The notes under the pieces were generated by a model, which was given only the letters and a program-made list of their open reading frames with translations, did no database searches and was not told the origin of the DNA. This document shows, piece after piece, positions 1-6,614 of a DNA stretch of 24,071 bases; the first letter of the stretch is position 1; the number at the start of each line of letters is the position of its first letter. The translations under genes and the position numbers were made by a program. The DNA is taken from the NCBI GenBank assembly GCA_023246815.1, contig JAHFHR010000002.1, forward strand, positions 1-24,071. Direction: 5' to 3'. Source of the stretch: a bacterium (GTDB lineage: Bacteria > Patescibacteriota > Patescibacteriia > Buchananbacterales > UBA6539).

Positions 1-696
1 TGCTGCCTCGCGTACACCCATCAGCCAGTTACGTGATACCCCTGCCATCACATAATATGGTAGCCCAACGGCCAGTCCACTCACATACGCCGTAGTTGGC
101 AAAAAACTCACCGCTATAAAAAGTTCAGTAGCGACGAGGCCGATCGTGAGCACATACGGAAGTCCACTGCGAAAAGCAGCGCCGCTGGTCCAGATCAGTT
201 GATACGTAACAAGTCCGGTAATCATAGCAAAAACAGGAACCAAATACCAGACTGACAGGCCGAGAAATACACTAATACTTAAAAAACTGCTGGCCGTAAA
301 AAAAATGGTGAGCAGATCAAGATACGACGAAATATTTTCAAGCGAGTGCACCTGATACCGCGGCCTAAAATGAAACCACAGATACAACACCTCCAGATAT
401 ACCCAAATGAGCAGGACGACCACCAGCAGTAATAACTGCTTCAAAAAAGCATGCTCTAAAAAACTCAAAAACAAAACACTACTCACAAAAAAAAGAATTG
501 GCGTAAGCATAAAACGCCAAAATTTTTCACTCAAGAGCCGCCGTTCCGCAAGCTGCCACACCCCAAGCCCCAGTACCACGATACTGATAAGACCGATAGC
601 ATACACCTGACGTGGCACCGCCACTACCTGTTGGAGAAACAGCAAAAGGGTAAATGCAACCACACCAGGAACAATTCGATTGAGCAACTGTTGCAT
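1..696 (-). CDS. Multi-pass membrane protein, 3' end outside window (hypothetical)
   Basis: The frame opens with ATG at 696 (N-terminus MQQLLNRIVPGVVAF) and stays open for 232 codons to the window edge, so the C-terminus is missing. The product is strongly hydrophobic, with about eight candidate membrane segments (roughly residues 9-25, 32-48, 62-79, 85-105, 127-146, 148-165, 180-198, 200-220) and few long soluble loops. I recognise no catalytic motif and assign no function. The start lies 3 nt below the stop of the lipoprotein gene, so it should be co-transcribed and probably translationally coupled with it. No Shine-Dalgarno is visible. It is the last visible member of the unit that begins at rarA/pilT. 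Reading frame and membrane nature are well supported; function is unknown. Confidence 0.8.
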   Translation of the reverse strand, partial: MQQLLNRIVPGVVAFTLLLFLQQVVAVPRQVYAIGLISIVVLGLGVWQLAERRLLSEKFWRFMLTPILFFVSSVLFLSFLEHAFLKQLLLLVVVLLIWVYLEVLYLWFHFRPRYQVHSLENISSYLDLLTIFFTASSFLSISVFLGLSVWYLVPVFAMITGLVTYQLIWTSGAAFRSGLPYVLTIGLVATELFIAVSFLPTTAYVSGLAVGLPYYVMAGVSRNWLMGVREAA

Positions 697-699
697 ATG

Positions 700-1101
700 T
701 TAAGGAATAATCTGGATCATCCAGGAATGTGCTTCCTGAAGTTGCGCCAGCGCGTTGTGGGCTGTTGCAATGCGCGTCTCGTCGTCGTCGGCTTCAGCCT
801 GCTCAAGTTGCTCAAGCGCCAACACTAGCTGAAAATGTACATCCAAAAGATCTTGTGGCACCCGCAACTCCAGCACCGCATCCTTGACGCTGGTAGTCAT
901 CCCAGTAGCCCAATAGGGCGCCAAGGCAACGGCCACGTCATGCTGGTATTGCGCGGTCAGCGCAGCAGTATCAACAACAATAGTGTTGCGATCACCGCCT
1001 GAAGTTGACGGTTCAGACGGTGATGCACTTGGCATGAAACGTGCGCACCCCGCAATGCCGGACAATAAAAGTAATAGTAACAGCAACTGTCGGTAGCGCA
1101 T
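700..1101 (-). CDS. Predicted lipoprotein (hypothetical)
   Basis: This 133-residue protein has a classic type II signal peptide: MRYR, a run of eight leucines, then SGIAGC, a good lipobox with the lipidated cysteine at residue 19. The mature part is Ser/Pro-rich at first (residues 22-35), then a soluble, Glu/Leu/Ala-rich, probably helical region up to residue 133. By lipobox logic it is exported, acylated and tethered to the outer face of the membrane. I recognise no family beyond that. It sits 12 nt below the preceding 110-residue membrane protein and 3 nt above the next membrane protein, so the three probably form one membrane-associated set. The leucine-repeat signal peptide makes spurious ORFs in other frames. 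Confidence 0.8.
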   Translation of the reverse strand: MRYRQLLLLLLLLSGIAGCARFMPSASPSEPSTSGGDRNTIVVDTAALTAQYQHDVAVALAPYWATGMTTSVKDAVLELRVPQDLLDVHFQLVLALEQLEQAEADDDETRIATAHNALAQLQEAHSWMIQIIP

Positions 1102-1113
1102 GGCAATAACAAC

Positions 1114-1446
1114 TTAAAGGTAAGAAATAAAAATGAATACCAGAATCTCAATAATCGCAATGGTCACCAGCGTAGTCAAAAAGGTAAAGATGCTTTCGGC
1201 GTAACGCTTCTGCATGACCAAGTATCCTGGATACCCAAGGACAAGCACCCCGGATATAGCAACGCTAAACACAAATAGCAATAAAAACAGGAGCATACCA
1301 AAAGTGGGGTTCGCATCTCTGGGTAGTGCTTGACCAACCGTCTGAATCACCAGCACGACTGCCAATGAGTACGCGGCCTGGGCAATGCCCCCCAAAAATC
1401 CGTACTTCATAATCTCGGATTCGTTGGATTTGTTTCTCTTAAACAT
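1114..1446 (-). CDS. Small three-helix membrane protein (hypothetical)
   Basis: A 110-residue protein with a charged N-terminus (MFKRNKSNESE) followed by three hydrophobic segments at about residues 14-37, 47-73 and 84-108. The loop between helices 2 and 3 contains YPGYLVMQKRYAES. No catalytic motif is visible. It lies about 60 nt below the 114-residue hypothetical gene and 12 nt above the lipoprotein gene. The AT-rich gap above it has no convincing -35/-10 pair. The compact three-helix shape would fit a small accessory subunit of an envelope complex, but that is inference only. Confidence 0.72.
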   Translation of the reverse strand: MFKRNKSNESEIMKYGFLGGIAQAAYSLAVVLVIQTVGQALPRDANPTFGMLLFLLLFVFSVAISGVLVLGYPGYLVMQKRYAESIFTFLTTLVTIAIIEILVFIFISYL

Positions 1447-1508
1447 AGGTGAGGTAGTGTGTAAAGTAATAAATTAAAAGTATCGACCTTTACGCTTTGA
1501 TAAATACG

Positions 1509-1853
1509 TTAAAAAAACATCCCTCCAGTTGGCATTTCTTTCTCAATCTCAACCCAAGTGTCACTATCAGCGTCATGGCGAAATGCTTTGAGCTTGTGAG
1601 TGTTCTCCGTTTCTGAGTAAGTATATTCAATGGTCACGTCGCCGCCAATGCGTCGGGAACCAATAGTACGTTTACCAAGCACCAGTGGCTGAGTAGTAAA
1701 TTCAAGTTTCATCTTACCGGCCGGACCGAGAAACTCAACCACCTCAACCGTTCCCGAACCCCCATCGTCGGATACAGCTTCACTGCGCTGAGCAAGTAGT
1801 TCAAAATTGTCTTTAATATGGCCGACGATATCGTGCCACCGTTCTTCAGTCAT
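1509..1853 (-). CDS. Conserved-looking soluble hypothetical protein downstream of pilT
   Basis: A 114-residue soluble, acidic protein with no signal peptide or membrane helix. The N-terminal 25 residues look helical (WHDIVGHIKDNFELL). Residues 33-85 alternate like beta strands (TVEVVEF, KMKLEFTT, GGDVTIEYTYSE), and the protein ends in a Met/Gly/Phe tail. I do not recognise the family. The start is 7 nt below the pilT stop, so it is almost certainly in the same transcript. Being directly behind a retraction ATPase suggests, but does not show, a link to pilus function. Confidence 0.72.
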   Translation of the reverse strand: MTEERWHDIVGHIKDNFELLAQRSEAVSDDGGSGTVEVVEFLGPAGKMKLEFTTQPLVLGKRTIGSRRIGGDVTIEYTYSETENTHKLKAFRHDADSDTWVEIEKEMPTGGMFF

Positions 1854-1860
1854 ACGTTAG

Positions 1861-2904
1861 CTAGTAATACGTACCTTTTTCTTCACTTTTTTTAGTACGA
1901 TTTTCGTAGGCTTGTCGGCTAATTAATTTTTGTTCGTATAATTTTTTCAAGGCCGCATCCATAGTAACCATGCCTTCCTGGCTACCGGTCTGAATAGCTG
2001 AAGGGATGTGGGCGATTTTACCTTCACGAATAAGGTTACCTACCGCCGGAGTATTAATCATCACTTCGCGCGCGGCCACCAACCCCCCACCATCACGAGG
2101 CAACAACTGCTGACTGACTACCGCTCGAAGTACTGATGCAAGTTGGCTCTGGATCTTTTGATGCTGATGGGTCGGGTACATATCAACGATACGCTCAACC
2201 GTCTCAGCCGCACTATTGGTGTGTAGTGTTGAAAGTACGAGATGTCCGGTTTCAGCAGCGGTCAACGTAGCTGAAACCGTTTCTAGATCACGCATCTCAC
2301 CTACCATAATGACGTTAGGATCCTGACGTAGCGCACGCTTCAATGCTTCAGAAAATGACCGAGTATCACGACCCAATTCTCGCTGTTCAATGATACTTTG
2401 GTGTTCGGTAAAAATATACTCAACCGGGTCTTCAATGGTGATGATGTGCGCGCGACGCTCTTGATTGATAATGTTCAACAGCACCGCCATGGTCATTGAC
2501 TTACCAGAACCGGATGGACCGGTCACGAGGACTAACCCTTGATTCAGGTGACTCAGCGTATACAAGGTTTCATCAAAACCAATTTCTTTTGGCGCAGGAA
2601 TGCGATCAGGAATAACACGTGCTGCTAGACCAATAGTACCTTCTTGCTCATGCAGATTAACCCGAAAATGTCCGCCGGCAACATTAAGCGCAACATCAAG
2701 CTCTTTCTCCTGCTTAAATTGCGCCACCGCCTCAGGACTAACCAACAAAAAAATTGCCTGTTCAAGAGCCTGCGGATCAAGAGGTGTGTCGCCAATCACC
2801 CCCAACTCGCCATGAATGCGCAACGCCGGTTTATTGTTGGCCACCAAGTGTAAATCTGAGGCACCAGATTTCATGGCCTGTACGAAATAGTTAGTGATGT
2901 CCAT
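1861..2904 (-). CDS. pilT: Type IV pilus twitching-motility ATPase PilT
   Basis: A 347-residue cytoplasmic secretion-family ATPase that powers depolymerisation (retraction) of type IV pili. Visible motifs in order: the N-terminal GASDLHL signature (residues 14-20), Walker A GPSGSGKS (129-136), the Asp box IITIEDPVEY (154-163), the PilT-type Walker B region NVIMVGEMRD (197-206), the His box STLHTNSA (225-232), and a variant of the C-terminal AIRNLIRE motif, AVGNLIREGK (287-296). Length matches ordinary PilT. The GEMRD and NLIRE signatures separate it from the assembly ATPase PilB. It starts 15 nt below the Nudix gene. A promoter with an extended -10 overlaps the Nudix stop codon, so it may also have its own short-leader transcript. 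No pilin, pilB or pilC is in the window. Confidence 0.96.
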   Translation of the reverse strand: MDITNYFVQAMKSGASDLHLVANNKPALRIHGELGVIGDTPLDPQALEQAIFLLVSPEAVAQFKQEKELDVALNVAGGHFRVNLHEQEGTIGLAARVIPDRIPAPKEIGFDETLYTLSHLNQGLVLVTGPSGSGKSMTMAVLLNIINQERRAHIITIEDPVEYIFTEHQSIIEQRELGRDTRSFSEALKRALRQDPNVIMVGEMRDLETVSATLTAAETGHLVLSTLHTNSAAETVERIVDMYPTHQHQKIQSQLASVLRAVVSQQLLPRDGGGLVAAREVMINTPAVGNLIREGKIAHIPSAIQTGSQEGMVTMDAALKKLYEQKLISRQAYENRTKKSEEKGTYY

Positions 2905-2918
2905 AGCTTAACTACCAA

Positions 2919-2947
2919 ATTATAACACAAAATCCTGTTGTTTTAAA
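2919..2947 (-). promoter_or_regulatory. Predicted sigma-70 promoter for pilT
   Basis: On the minus strand: TTTAAA (plus 2942-2947), a 17-nt spacer, then TATAAT (plus 2919-2924) preceded by TGT, giving an extended -10. The -10 overlaps the TAA stop of the Nudix gene. The expected start of transcription lies only about 8 nt before the pilT ATG, and no Shine-Dalgarno is present, so the mRNA would be nearly leaderless. The -35 matches 4 of 6 consensus bases. Confidence 0.5.
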
Positions 2948-3369
2948 AGAAATTGGTGAGCACGCTTAAGTAGATCTTGTCCCTGCTGAAAATACATTCG
3001 CTTCAGCGCCGTATCAAAGTCAAACCAGTCATACGTCTGATGCTCGTGAGAAATAGTCACGGCCGAAGAGTCTACTTCACCTAAATAAAAAATGGCTTGC
3101 TTGTATATTTTCTCACGCGTGCCATTGTGTATTTCAGTATCAAAATCGTACTCATAAGTGTCGTAAAAACCATCAAGAATATGGGCATCAATAATACCGG
3201 TTTCTTCTTGTAGCTCCCGCTGAGCTGATTCCAGCTCGGTTTCACCGAGTTCCTGACGGCCTTTGGGGAAATTCCAATACGGACCACCATGATGCAACAA
3301 CAAGTATTTAATACCCTTGCCTTCACGACGGAAGATCACAATACCGATAGTTTTTTCTCGCTCAGCCAT
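2920..3369 (-). CDS. Nudix hydrolase, diadenosine tetraphosphate hydrolase-like
   Basis: A 149-residue Nudix-fold pyrophosphohydrolase. The full Nudix box is at residues 37-59: G37-x5-E43-x7-R51E52-x2-E55E56-x-G58, which supplies the metal-binding glutamates. Upstream of it, YWNFPKGRQE and HHGGPYW resemble bacterial/eukaryotic Ap4A hydrolases (the W-x-x-PKG motif), so cleavage of dinucleoside polyphosphates or a related house-cleaning role is the best guess. Substrate cannot be fixed from sequence. It lies 32 nt below rarA and 15 nt above pilT, in the same direction. Confidence 0.88.
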   Translation of the reverse strand: MAEREKTIGIVIFRREGKGIKYLLLHHGGPYWNFPKGRQELGETELESAQRELQEETGIIDAHILDGFYDTYEYDFDTEIHNGTREKIYKQAIFYLGEVDSSAVTISHEHQTYDWFDFDTALKRMYFQQGQDLLKRAHQFLLKQQDFVL

Positions 3370-3401
3370 GGGTTTGATAATTTTAAGTCTTTAATCTTGC
3401 A

Positions 3402-4652
3402 TTAGTCTCGCAAGTATCGCTTGCCTTTTAGTTTTTCCGGTAGATATTCCTGATTTTCTTGCCAATCATAATCTGGCGAGTACTGATAGTTCTTACCGTA
3501 GCCAAGATCCTGCATCAGTTTGGTTGGAGCATTGCGCAGATGCAGTGGCACTGGTTCATCCATAGACTGACGTACATCCTGCTTAACCTGACCGTACGCC
3601 TGGTACACCTCAACTGATTTTTTGGCGCGTGCCAAATACACCACACACTGTGCCAAAATAACATCGCACTCGGGCATGCCGATAAAATGACATCCATGAT
3701 AGGCCGCGACCGCCTGTTCAAGTGCCTGTGGGTCAGCCATGCCAATGTCTTCAACGGCCATGCGCACCAACCGTCGGCCAATATACAACGGATCTTCGCC
3801 AGCTTCCAGCATCCGCCCCAACCAATACAAAGCCGCGTCGGCATTGTTGCCACGTACGGACTTGTGCAGCGCGGAAATTAGATTGTAGTGCTGTTCGCCG
3901 CCTTTGTCGTACAGATAGTGCGATTTTTGCAGCGACTCTTTGATAATATCTTTATCCAAAACAACTTTGCCCTGTGAATTTTTTTCAGTAGCGCCAATTG
4001 CAAACTCAAGCGCGTTTAAAGCCACACGAGCGTCACCGTTGGAAAGACTGGTTAAATAGCGCATGGTCTCATCATTAATATCAACCTTAATACCGGAAAA
4101 ACCCTGTGTGACTGCACGCTCAATAATCATTTCCAAATCACGCTCACGTAACTGATCAAGAACGAATACTCGACAGCGCGACAGTAACGCTGACACTACT
4201 TCAAAACTGGGATTCTCGGTGGTGGCGCCAATCAAGGTCACCAGTCCGTTTTCCACGTACGGCAAGAGGCCGTCCTGCTGCGCTTTGTTCCAACGATGGA
4301 TCTCGTCAATGAACAATATCGTACGTTTGCCATATAGTTTGCGCTGGGCTTCGGCCTCTTTGAGCAGCTCGCGCAAATCTTTCATGCCAGCACTGACCGC
4401 TGAAATCTGCACAAAGCGCGACTGAGTAATGCGGGCAATGATGCGAGCTAAGGTACTTTTACCTGACCCCGGTGGTCCCCAAAAGATAATTGAGGGGATC
4501 TGGTCCTTTTCGATAGCTTCACGTAGCAGTTTTCCCCTACCAATAATCTCAGTTTGCCCCACAAAGTCAGCCAAATCCTGCGGCCGCATCCTTTCGGCTA
4601 AAGGGGCGGTTTTTTGCATGTCCTGCTTTAATTTTTGATCAAATAGGTCCAT
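3402..4652 (-). CDS. rarA: Replication-associated recombination protein A (RarA/MgsA AAA+ ATPase)
   Basis: A 416-residue AAA+ ATPase of the RarA/MgsA/WRNIP1 family, related to clamp-loader subunits and acting at stalled replication forks. Walker A GPPGSGKS is at residues 59-66, Walker B ILFIDEIHR at 112-120, sensor-1 region IGATTENPSF at 141-150, and the arginine-finger region LLSRCRVF at about 156-163. The common HRFNKAQQD segment reads HRWNKAQQD here. The C-terminal half carries family-typical stretches (SALHKSVRGNNADAALYWL, RRLVRMAVEDIGMADP) and ends GYGKNYQYSPDY. Length and domain order are normal. A near-consensus promoter lies 73-101 nt upstream, and the gene heads a unit continuing into Nudix and pilT. 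No Shine-Dalgarno is seen. Confidence 0.96.
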   Translation of the reverse strand: MDLFDQKLKQDMQKTAPLAERMRPQDLADFVGQTEIIGRGKLLREAIEKDQIPSIIFWGPPGSGKSTLARIIARITQSRFVQISAVSAGMKDLRELLKEAEAQRKLYGKRTILFIDEIHRWNKAQQDGLLPYVENGLVTLIGATTENPSFEVVSALLSRCRVFVLDQLRERDLEMIIERAVTQGFSGIKVDINDETMRYLTSLSNGDARVALNALEFAIGATEKNSQGKVVLDKDIIKESLQKSHYLYDKGGEQHYNLISALHKSVRGNNADAALYWLGRMLEAGEDPLYIGRRLVRMAVEDIGMADPQALEQAVAAYHGCHFIGMPECDVILAQCVVYLARAKKSVEVYQAYGQVKQDVRQSMDEPVPLHLRNAPTKLMQDLGYGKNYQYSPDYDWQENQEYLPEKLKGKRYLRD

Positions 4653-4684
4653 ACTAGCTACACAAGGCTAAAACTGCTCAAAAT

Positions 4685-4699
4685 GGCCAAATTTAGGCC
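4685..4699. repeat. Short inverted repeat in rarA leader
   Basis: GGCC, a 7-nt AT core (aaattta), then GGCC. It lies between the predicted rarA transcription start and the rarA ATG. It could be an operator or a small leader hairpin, but the arms are only 4 bp and chance is possible. Confidence 0.3.
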
Positions 4700-4724
4700 C
4701 CTGAGAGGTTGTTTCTTCGTACTC

Positions 4725-4753
4725 ATTGTACTCTCTTACTATATATGGGTCAA
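4725..4753 (-). promoter_or_regulatory. Near-consensus sigma-70 promoter for rarA
   Basis: On the minus strand: TTGACC (plus 4748-4753), a 17-nt spacer and TACAAT (plus 4725-4730), each one base from consensus. Expected transcription start is near 4718, giving a leader of about 65 nt before the rarA ATG. The -35 is 9 bp from the -35 of the opposing plus-strand promoter, so the two are back to back. Confidence 0.75.
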
Positions 4754-4762
4754 AGCTGATTA

Positions 4763-4791
4763 TTGACAAAATTAATGAAATATGCTATATT
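4763..4791 (+). promoter_or_regulatory. Near-perfect extended -10 sigma-70 promoter for the small plus-strand cassette
   Basis: TTGACA (4763-4768, perfect), a 17-nt spacer and TATATT (4786-4791), with TGC just before the -10 giving an extended -10. Expected transcription start is near 4798. This is among the best promoter matches in the window and predicts strong constitutive transcription unless repressed. Confidence 0.82.
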
Positions 4792-4839
4792 TTTAATCAG
4801 TCAAAAAACCGCATTAACCAGCCAGAAGGAGAACCAGTC

Positions 4840-5046
4840 ATGCGGAAGATACTATGGGGGATGTTGGCAGTCTCATCAACTGTAACGGTAGGAGCTGGGG
4901 TGCTCTTGCTGCCTGGACTTTTCCAGGGATACGAACCGAATTCGCCAGACTTTGAGATCGTGGCATACGGCTTTGTAGGCCTGGTTATCATCGATGGCCT
5001 CTTGCTGAAATTCGCCACTGGCGAAAAATTCAGCAAATGGATTTAA
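4840..5046 (+). CDS. Small two-helix membrane protein (hypothetical), first gene of plus-strand cassette
   Basis: A 68-residue protein, N-terminus MRKILWGMLAVSSTVTVGAG. The ATG at 4840 was chosen over in-frame upstream starts because a purine-rich Shine-Dalgarno (agaaggag, 4824-4831) sits 8 nt before it and the promoter lies at 4763-4791, so longer versions would begin inside or before the promoter. Two hydrophobic segments are visible (about residues 5-28 and 38-58, the second containing D52), separated by a short polar stretch, GYEPNSPDFE. The first segment could also be an uncleaved signal. The end, KFATGEKFSKWI, is encoded inside a nested hairpin. Codon use looks more GC-rich than the flanking genes. 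I do not recognise the family. Two consecutive small membrane genes on a strong promoter might be a small envelope complex, a toxin-like pair or a stress peptide; none is shown. Confidence 0.75.
   Translation: MRKILWGMLAVSSTVTVGAGVLLLPGLFQGYEPNSPDFEIVAYGFVGLVIIDGLLLKFATGEKFSKWI
5002..5036 (+). promoter_or_regulatory. Nested RNA hairpin abutting the downstream start codon
   Basis: Outer arms TTGCTGAA (5002-5009) and TTCAGCAA (5029-5036) are perfectly complementary, as are inner arms TTCGCC (5011-5016) and GGCGAA (5020-5025), around an ACT loop. The only interruption is a 1x3 internal loop. The hairpin ends at the base directly before an ATG (5037) that overlaps the stop of the first small gene. 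Ribosomes finishing the first gene would melt it, so it could couple translation of the second frame to the first. No T-run follows, so it is not an intrinsic terminator. Confidence 0.65.
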
Positions 5047-5144
5047 GAGACGCGATGCGTGACACCATCGCAATGATCGTCAACCATCCGTGGTTGACCC
5101 TGTTCCTGTTCTTTCTGTTCATGCTTACGGGCATGGACTTCTAG
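5037..5144 (+). CDS. Overlapping membrane microprotein (hypothetical)
   Basis: A 35-codon frame from ATG 5037, or 29 codons from the in-frame ATG at 5055 (MRDTIAMIVNHPWLTLFL...). It overlaps the last 10 nt of the previous gene. Residues from about 17 on form one strongly hydrophobic segment rich in Leu/Phe, ending GMDF. For the 5055 start, the weak purine run aagaga lies just upstream; for 5037 there is a hairpin directly upstream and no Shine-Dalgarno. It fits between the first small gene and the shared terminator. The coherent membrane helix and the overlap make a real coupled microprotein plausible, but so short a frame could also be chance. Confidence 0.5.
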   Translation: MDLRDAMRDTIAMIVNHPWLTLFLFFLFMLTGMDF

Positions 5145-5194
5145 TTTTCCCCCTCCGGACGGCCGAGTCTACCCCAGCTCGAGTTGTCCACTCC

Positions 5195-5249
5195 GAGGCC
5201 GCCTATGATCCCACCCCCTCCCGGGATCTAGGCGGCCTCACTTTTTTTT
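5195..5249 (+). terminator. Strong intrinsic terminator of the plus-strand cassette
   Basis: A perfect 11-bp GC-rich stem, GAGGCCGCCTA (5195-5205) with TAGGCGGCCTC (5229-5239), is extended inside by GATCCC (5207-5212) with GGGATC (5223-5228) after a single bulged T, with a 10-nt loop. Eight T residues (5242-5249) follow. The T-run is on the plus side only, so it ends plus-strand transcription. The convergent minus-strand gene ending at 5253 reads into the same stem but has no U-tract there. Confidence 0.93.
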
Positions 5250-5252
5250 AAT

Positions 5253-6614
5253 TTAATATTGAACCAACATTCGAGGTTCAGTCACCATGTCGTAACGATG
5301 ATTGATAATATTCTCAATGTTGAACGTCCCCATCTTCGGTGCTTCAATGAAACCTTCCATGGCCGCTTCGGCAAACCAACCGCTATGAATCCAATCAAGC
5401 AACCATTCATCCGCGTGTTTGGGATTTTCCTGAGTAACCCCCGCACCAATGGTCCGCAGCCAGCGTCGATTAAAATGCTCTTGCGATCCGATGGGCGGCG
5501 CAATAATCACGGGAATGCCTAGCGCTGCATAAAAACAAAGCTCTGACGGCTTCGTCCATAGTACGTCGGTGGTACGCAGGGCTTCATCAAACTTTTTAAA
5601 ATACTGATCTTTAGTTGATCCAAAAATAATTTTAATCCCCCGCCCCAGTTCTTCTCGCAAACCAGCAGCAACAGCGGCATCGCTAAAAAACTTGGCGACG
5701 TTGTTGTGAATCCCAGCCACTAACACCAGTCGTATTTTTTTGAGCCTAATTTGGTTTTTTAAACTTTTAATAATATCAGCGCCGATATCACGTTGCGCTC
5801 CAGCCCCACCCACGGCAAAAGTGACAGTCAACGGATGGTTACTCTTATTGGGCAATTTTTTAATACCTAGATAACGCTTCACTAAACCTTTGTAGCGCTG
5901 CCAGTGTAGGCGGTCAGGATCAAGGTTGACCAGACGCTGAGCAATATCACCTTTCAAAATTTCCATCGTATCGCTACCGATGTTGTCTAGCGGCAATGGG
6001 AAGCCCGTCAAAAAAATTTTGTCCGCCGCAACACCATACAACTTGAGCCGCTCAACCACCCGGTGGTTTGGGGCAAAGTACTGAATCCGACTGCTGGCTG
6101 GCTCTTTAGGGGCCCAGGCACGATTGATATCGGTGTCCGTAGCCAAGCAATAGATTTCGCCCGGATAGTCAAAATGCTCGGCCATGAATGCCGGGATAAA
6201 AAAGGTGGTAATCAGTGGCTTTGGATCTTTGGACAGCTTATCAATCAGGTGCTTACCCCACTGCCGTTTTTCGATCAGCCGATAAATCTGTTTTACCTGC
6301 AAACTCATTTTTGATAAATCGCGCTTGGGGTAAAACTTAGGGATCTCCTGAAGACTGTCATAAAGCTCCCAGGCCGGTTTGCCAATCACCGGAACACGCT
6401 TGAACCGTGAAATAAACTCATAAAACCGCTGACTCTCACGCCATACACGACGATCACGCTCCGGCACCCCCGGATAATTGTTGGCGGAGATGATGTTTTT
6501 TTTGTACGCCAAATGACGCAACGGAAAGGCCGCGCGCTGGTGACCGTAACCCATGTCTACTGACACCACCCACGCTTTCTGCGAATGCTTATGTTTATGT
6601 TTGACGCTGGCCAT
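5253..6614 (-). CDS. Glycosyltransferase, GT28/MGDG synthase-MurG-like (GT-B fold)
   Basis: A 453-residue soluble protein with a two-domain GT-B layout. The N-terminal VDMGYGHQRAA (about residues 19-29) resembles the glycine-rich GxGH acceptor-site loop of monogalactosyldiacylglycerol synthases and MurG. The C-terminal segment LWTKPSELCFYAALGIPVII, followed by PPIGSQEHFNRRWL (about residues 355-390), resembles their nucleotide-sugar-binding KPG...EALA...GQE.N signature, here with S instead of the usual GG after KP. AVGGAGAQRD (about 267-276) resembles the mid-protein GGSxG loop. Likely it moves a sugar onto a lipid or polyprenyl acceptor at the inner membrane face; donor and acceptor are unknown. 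A basic His/Lys start (KHKHKHSQK) is unusual. It overlaps the preceding membrane gene by 20 nt. Confidence 0.72.
   Translation of the reverse strand: MASVKHKHKHSQKAWVVSVDMGYGHQRAAFPLRHLAYKKNIISANNYPGVPERDRRVWRESQRFYEFISRFKRVPVIGKPAWELYDSLQEIPKFYPKRDLSKMSLQVKQIYRLIEKRQWGKHLIDKLSKDPKPLITTFFIPAFMAEHFDYPGEIYCLATDTDINRAWAPKEPASSRIQYFAPNHRVVERLKLYGVAADKIFLTGFPLPLDNIGSDTMEILKGDIAQRLVNLDPDRLHWQRYKGLVKRYLGIKKLPNKSNHPLTVTFAVGGAGAQRDIGADIIKSLKNQIRLKKIRLVLVAGIHNNVAKFFSDAAVAAGLREELGRGIKIIFGSTKDQYFKKFDEALRTTDVLWTKPSELCFYAALGIPVIIAPPIGSQEHFNRRWLRTIGAGVTQENPKHADEWLLDWIHSGWFAEAAMEGFIEAPKMGTFNIENIINHRYDMVTEPRMLVQY

Noticed and set aside
407..828. Small plus-strand frames over the first kilobase
   Set aside because: They lie opposite a continuous membrane-protein frame and the lipoprotein gene, have no promoter or ribosome site, and look like antisense shadows.
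4726..4839. N-terminal extension of the plus-strand small protein
   Set aside because: It would include the promoter and the Shine-Dalgarno region; the ATG at 4840 is correctly spaced from agaaggag.
5195..5239. Bidirectional terminator also serving the glycosyltransferase gene
   Set aside because: On the minus strand no T-run follows the stem, so only plus-strand intrinsic termination is supported.
4798..5249. tmRNA, RNase P RNA or SRP RNA on the plus strand
   Set aside because: None of the hallmark sequences (tRNA-like ends and tag frame, P4 core, SRP tetraloop region) is visible; a clear ribosome site and hydrophobic frame favour mRNA.
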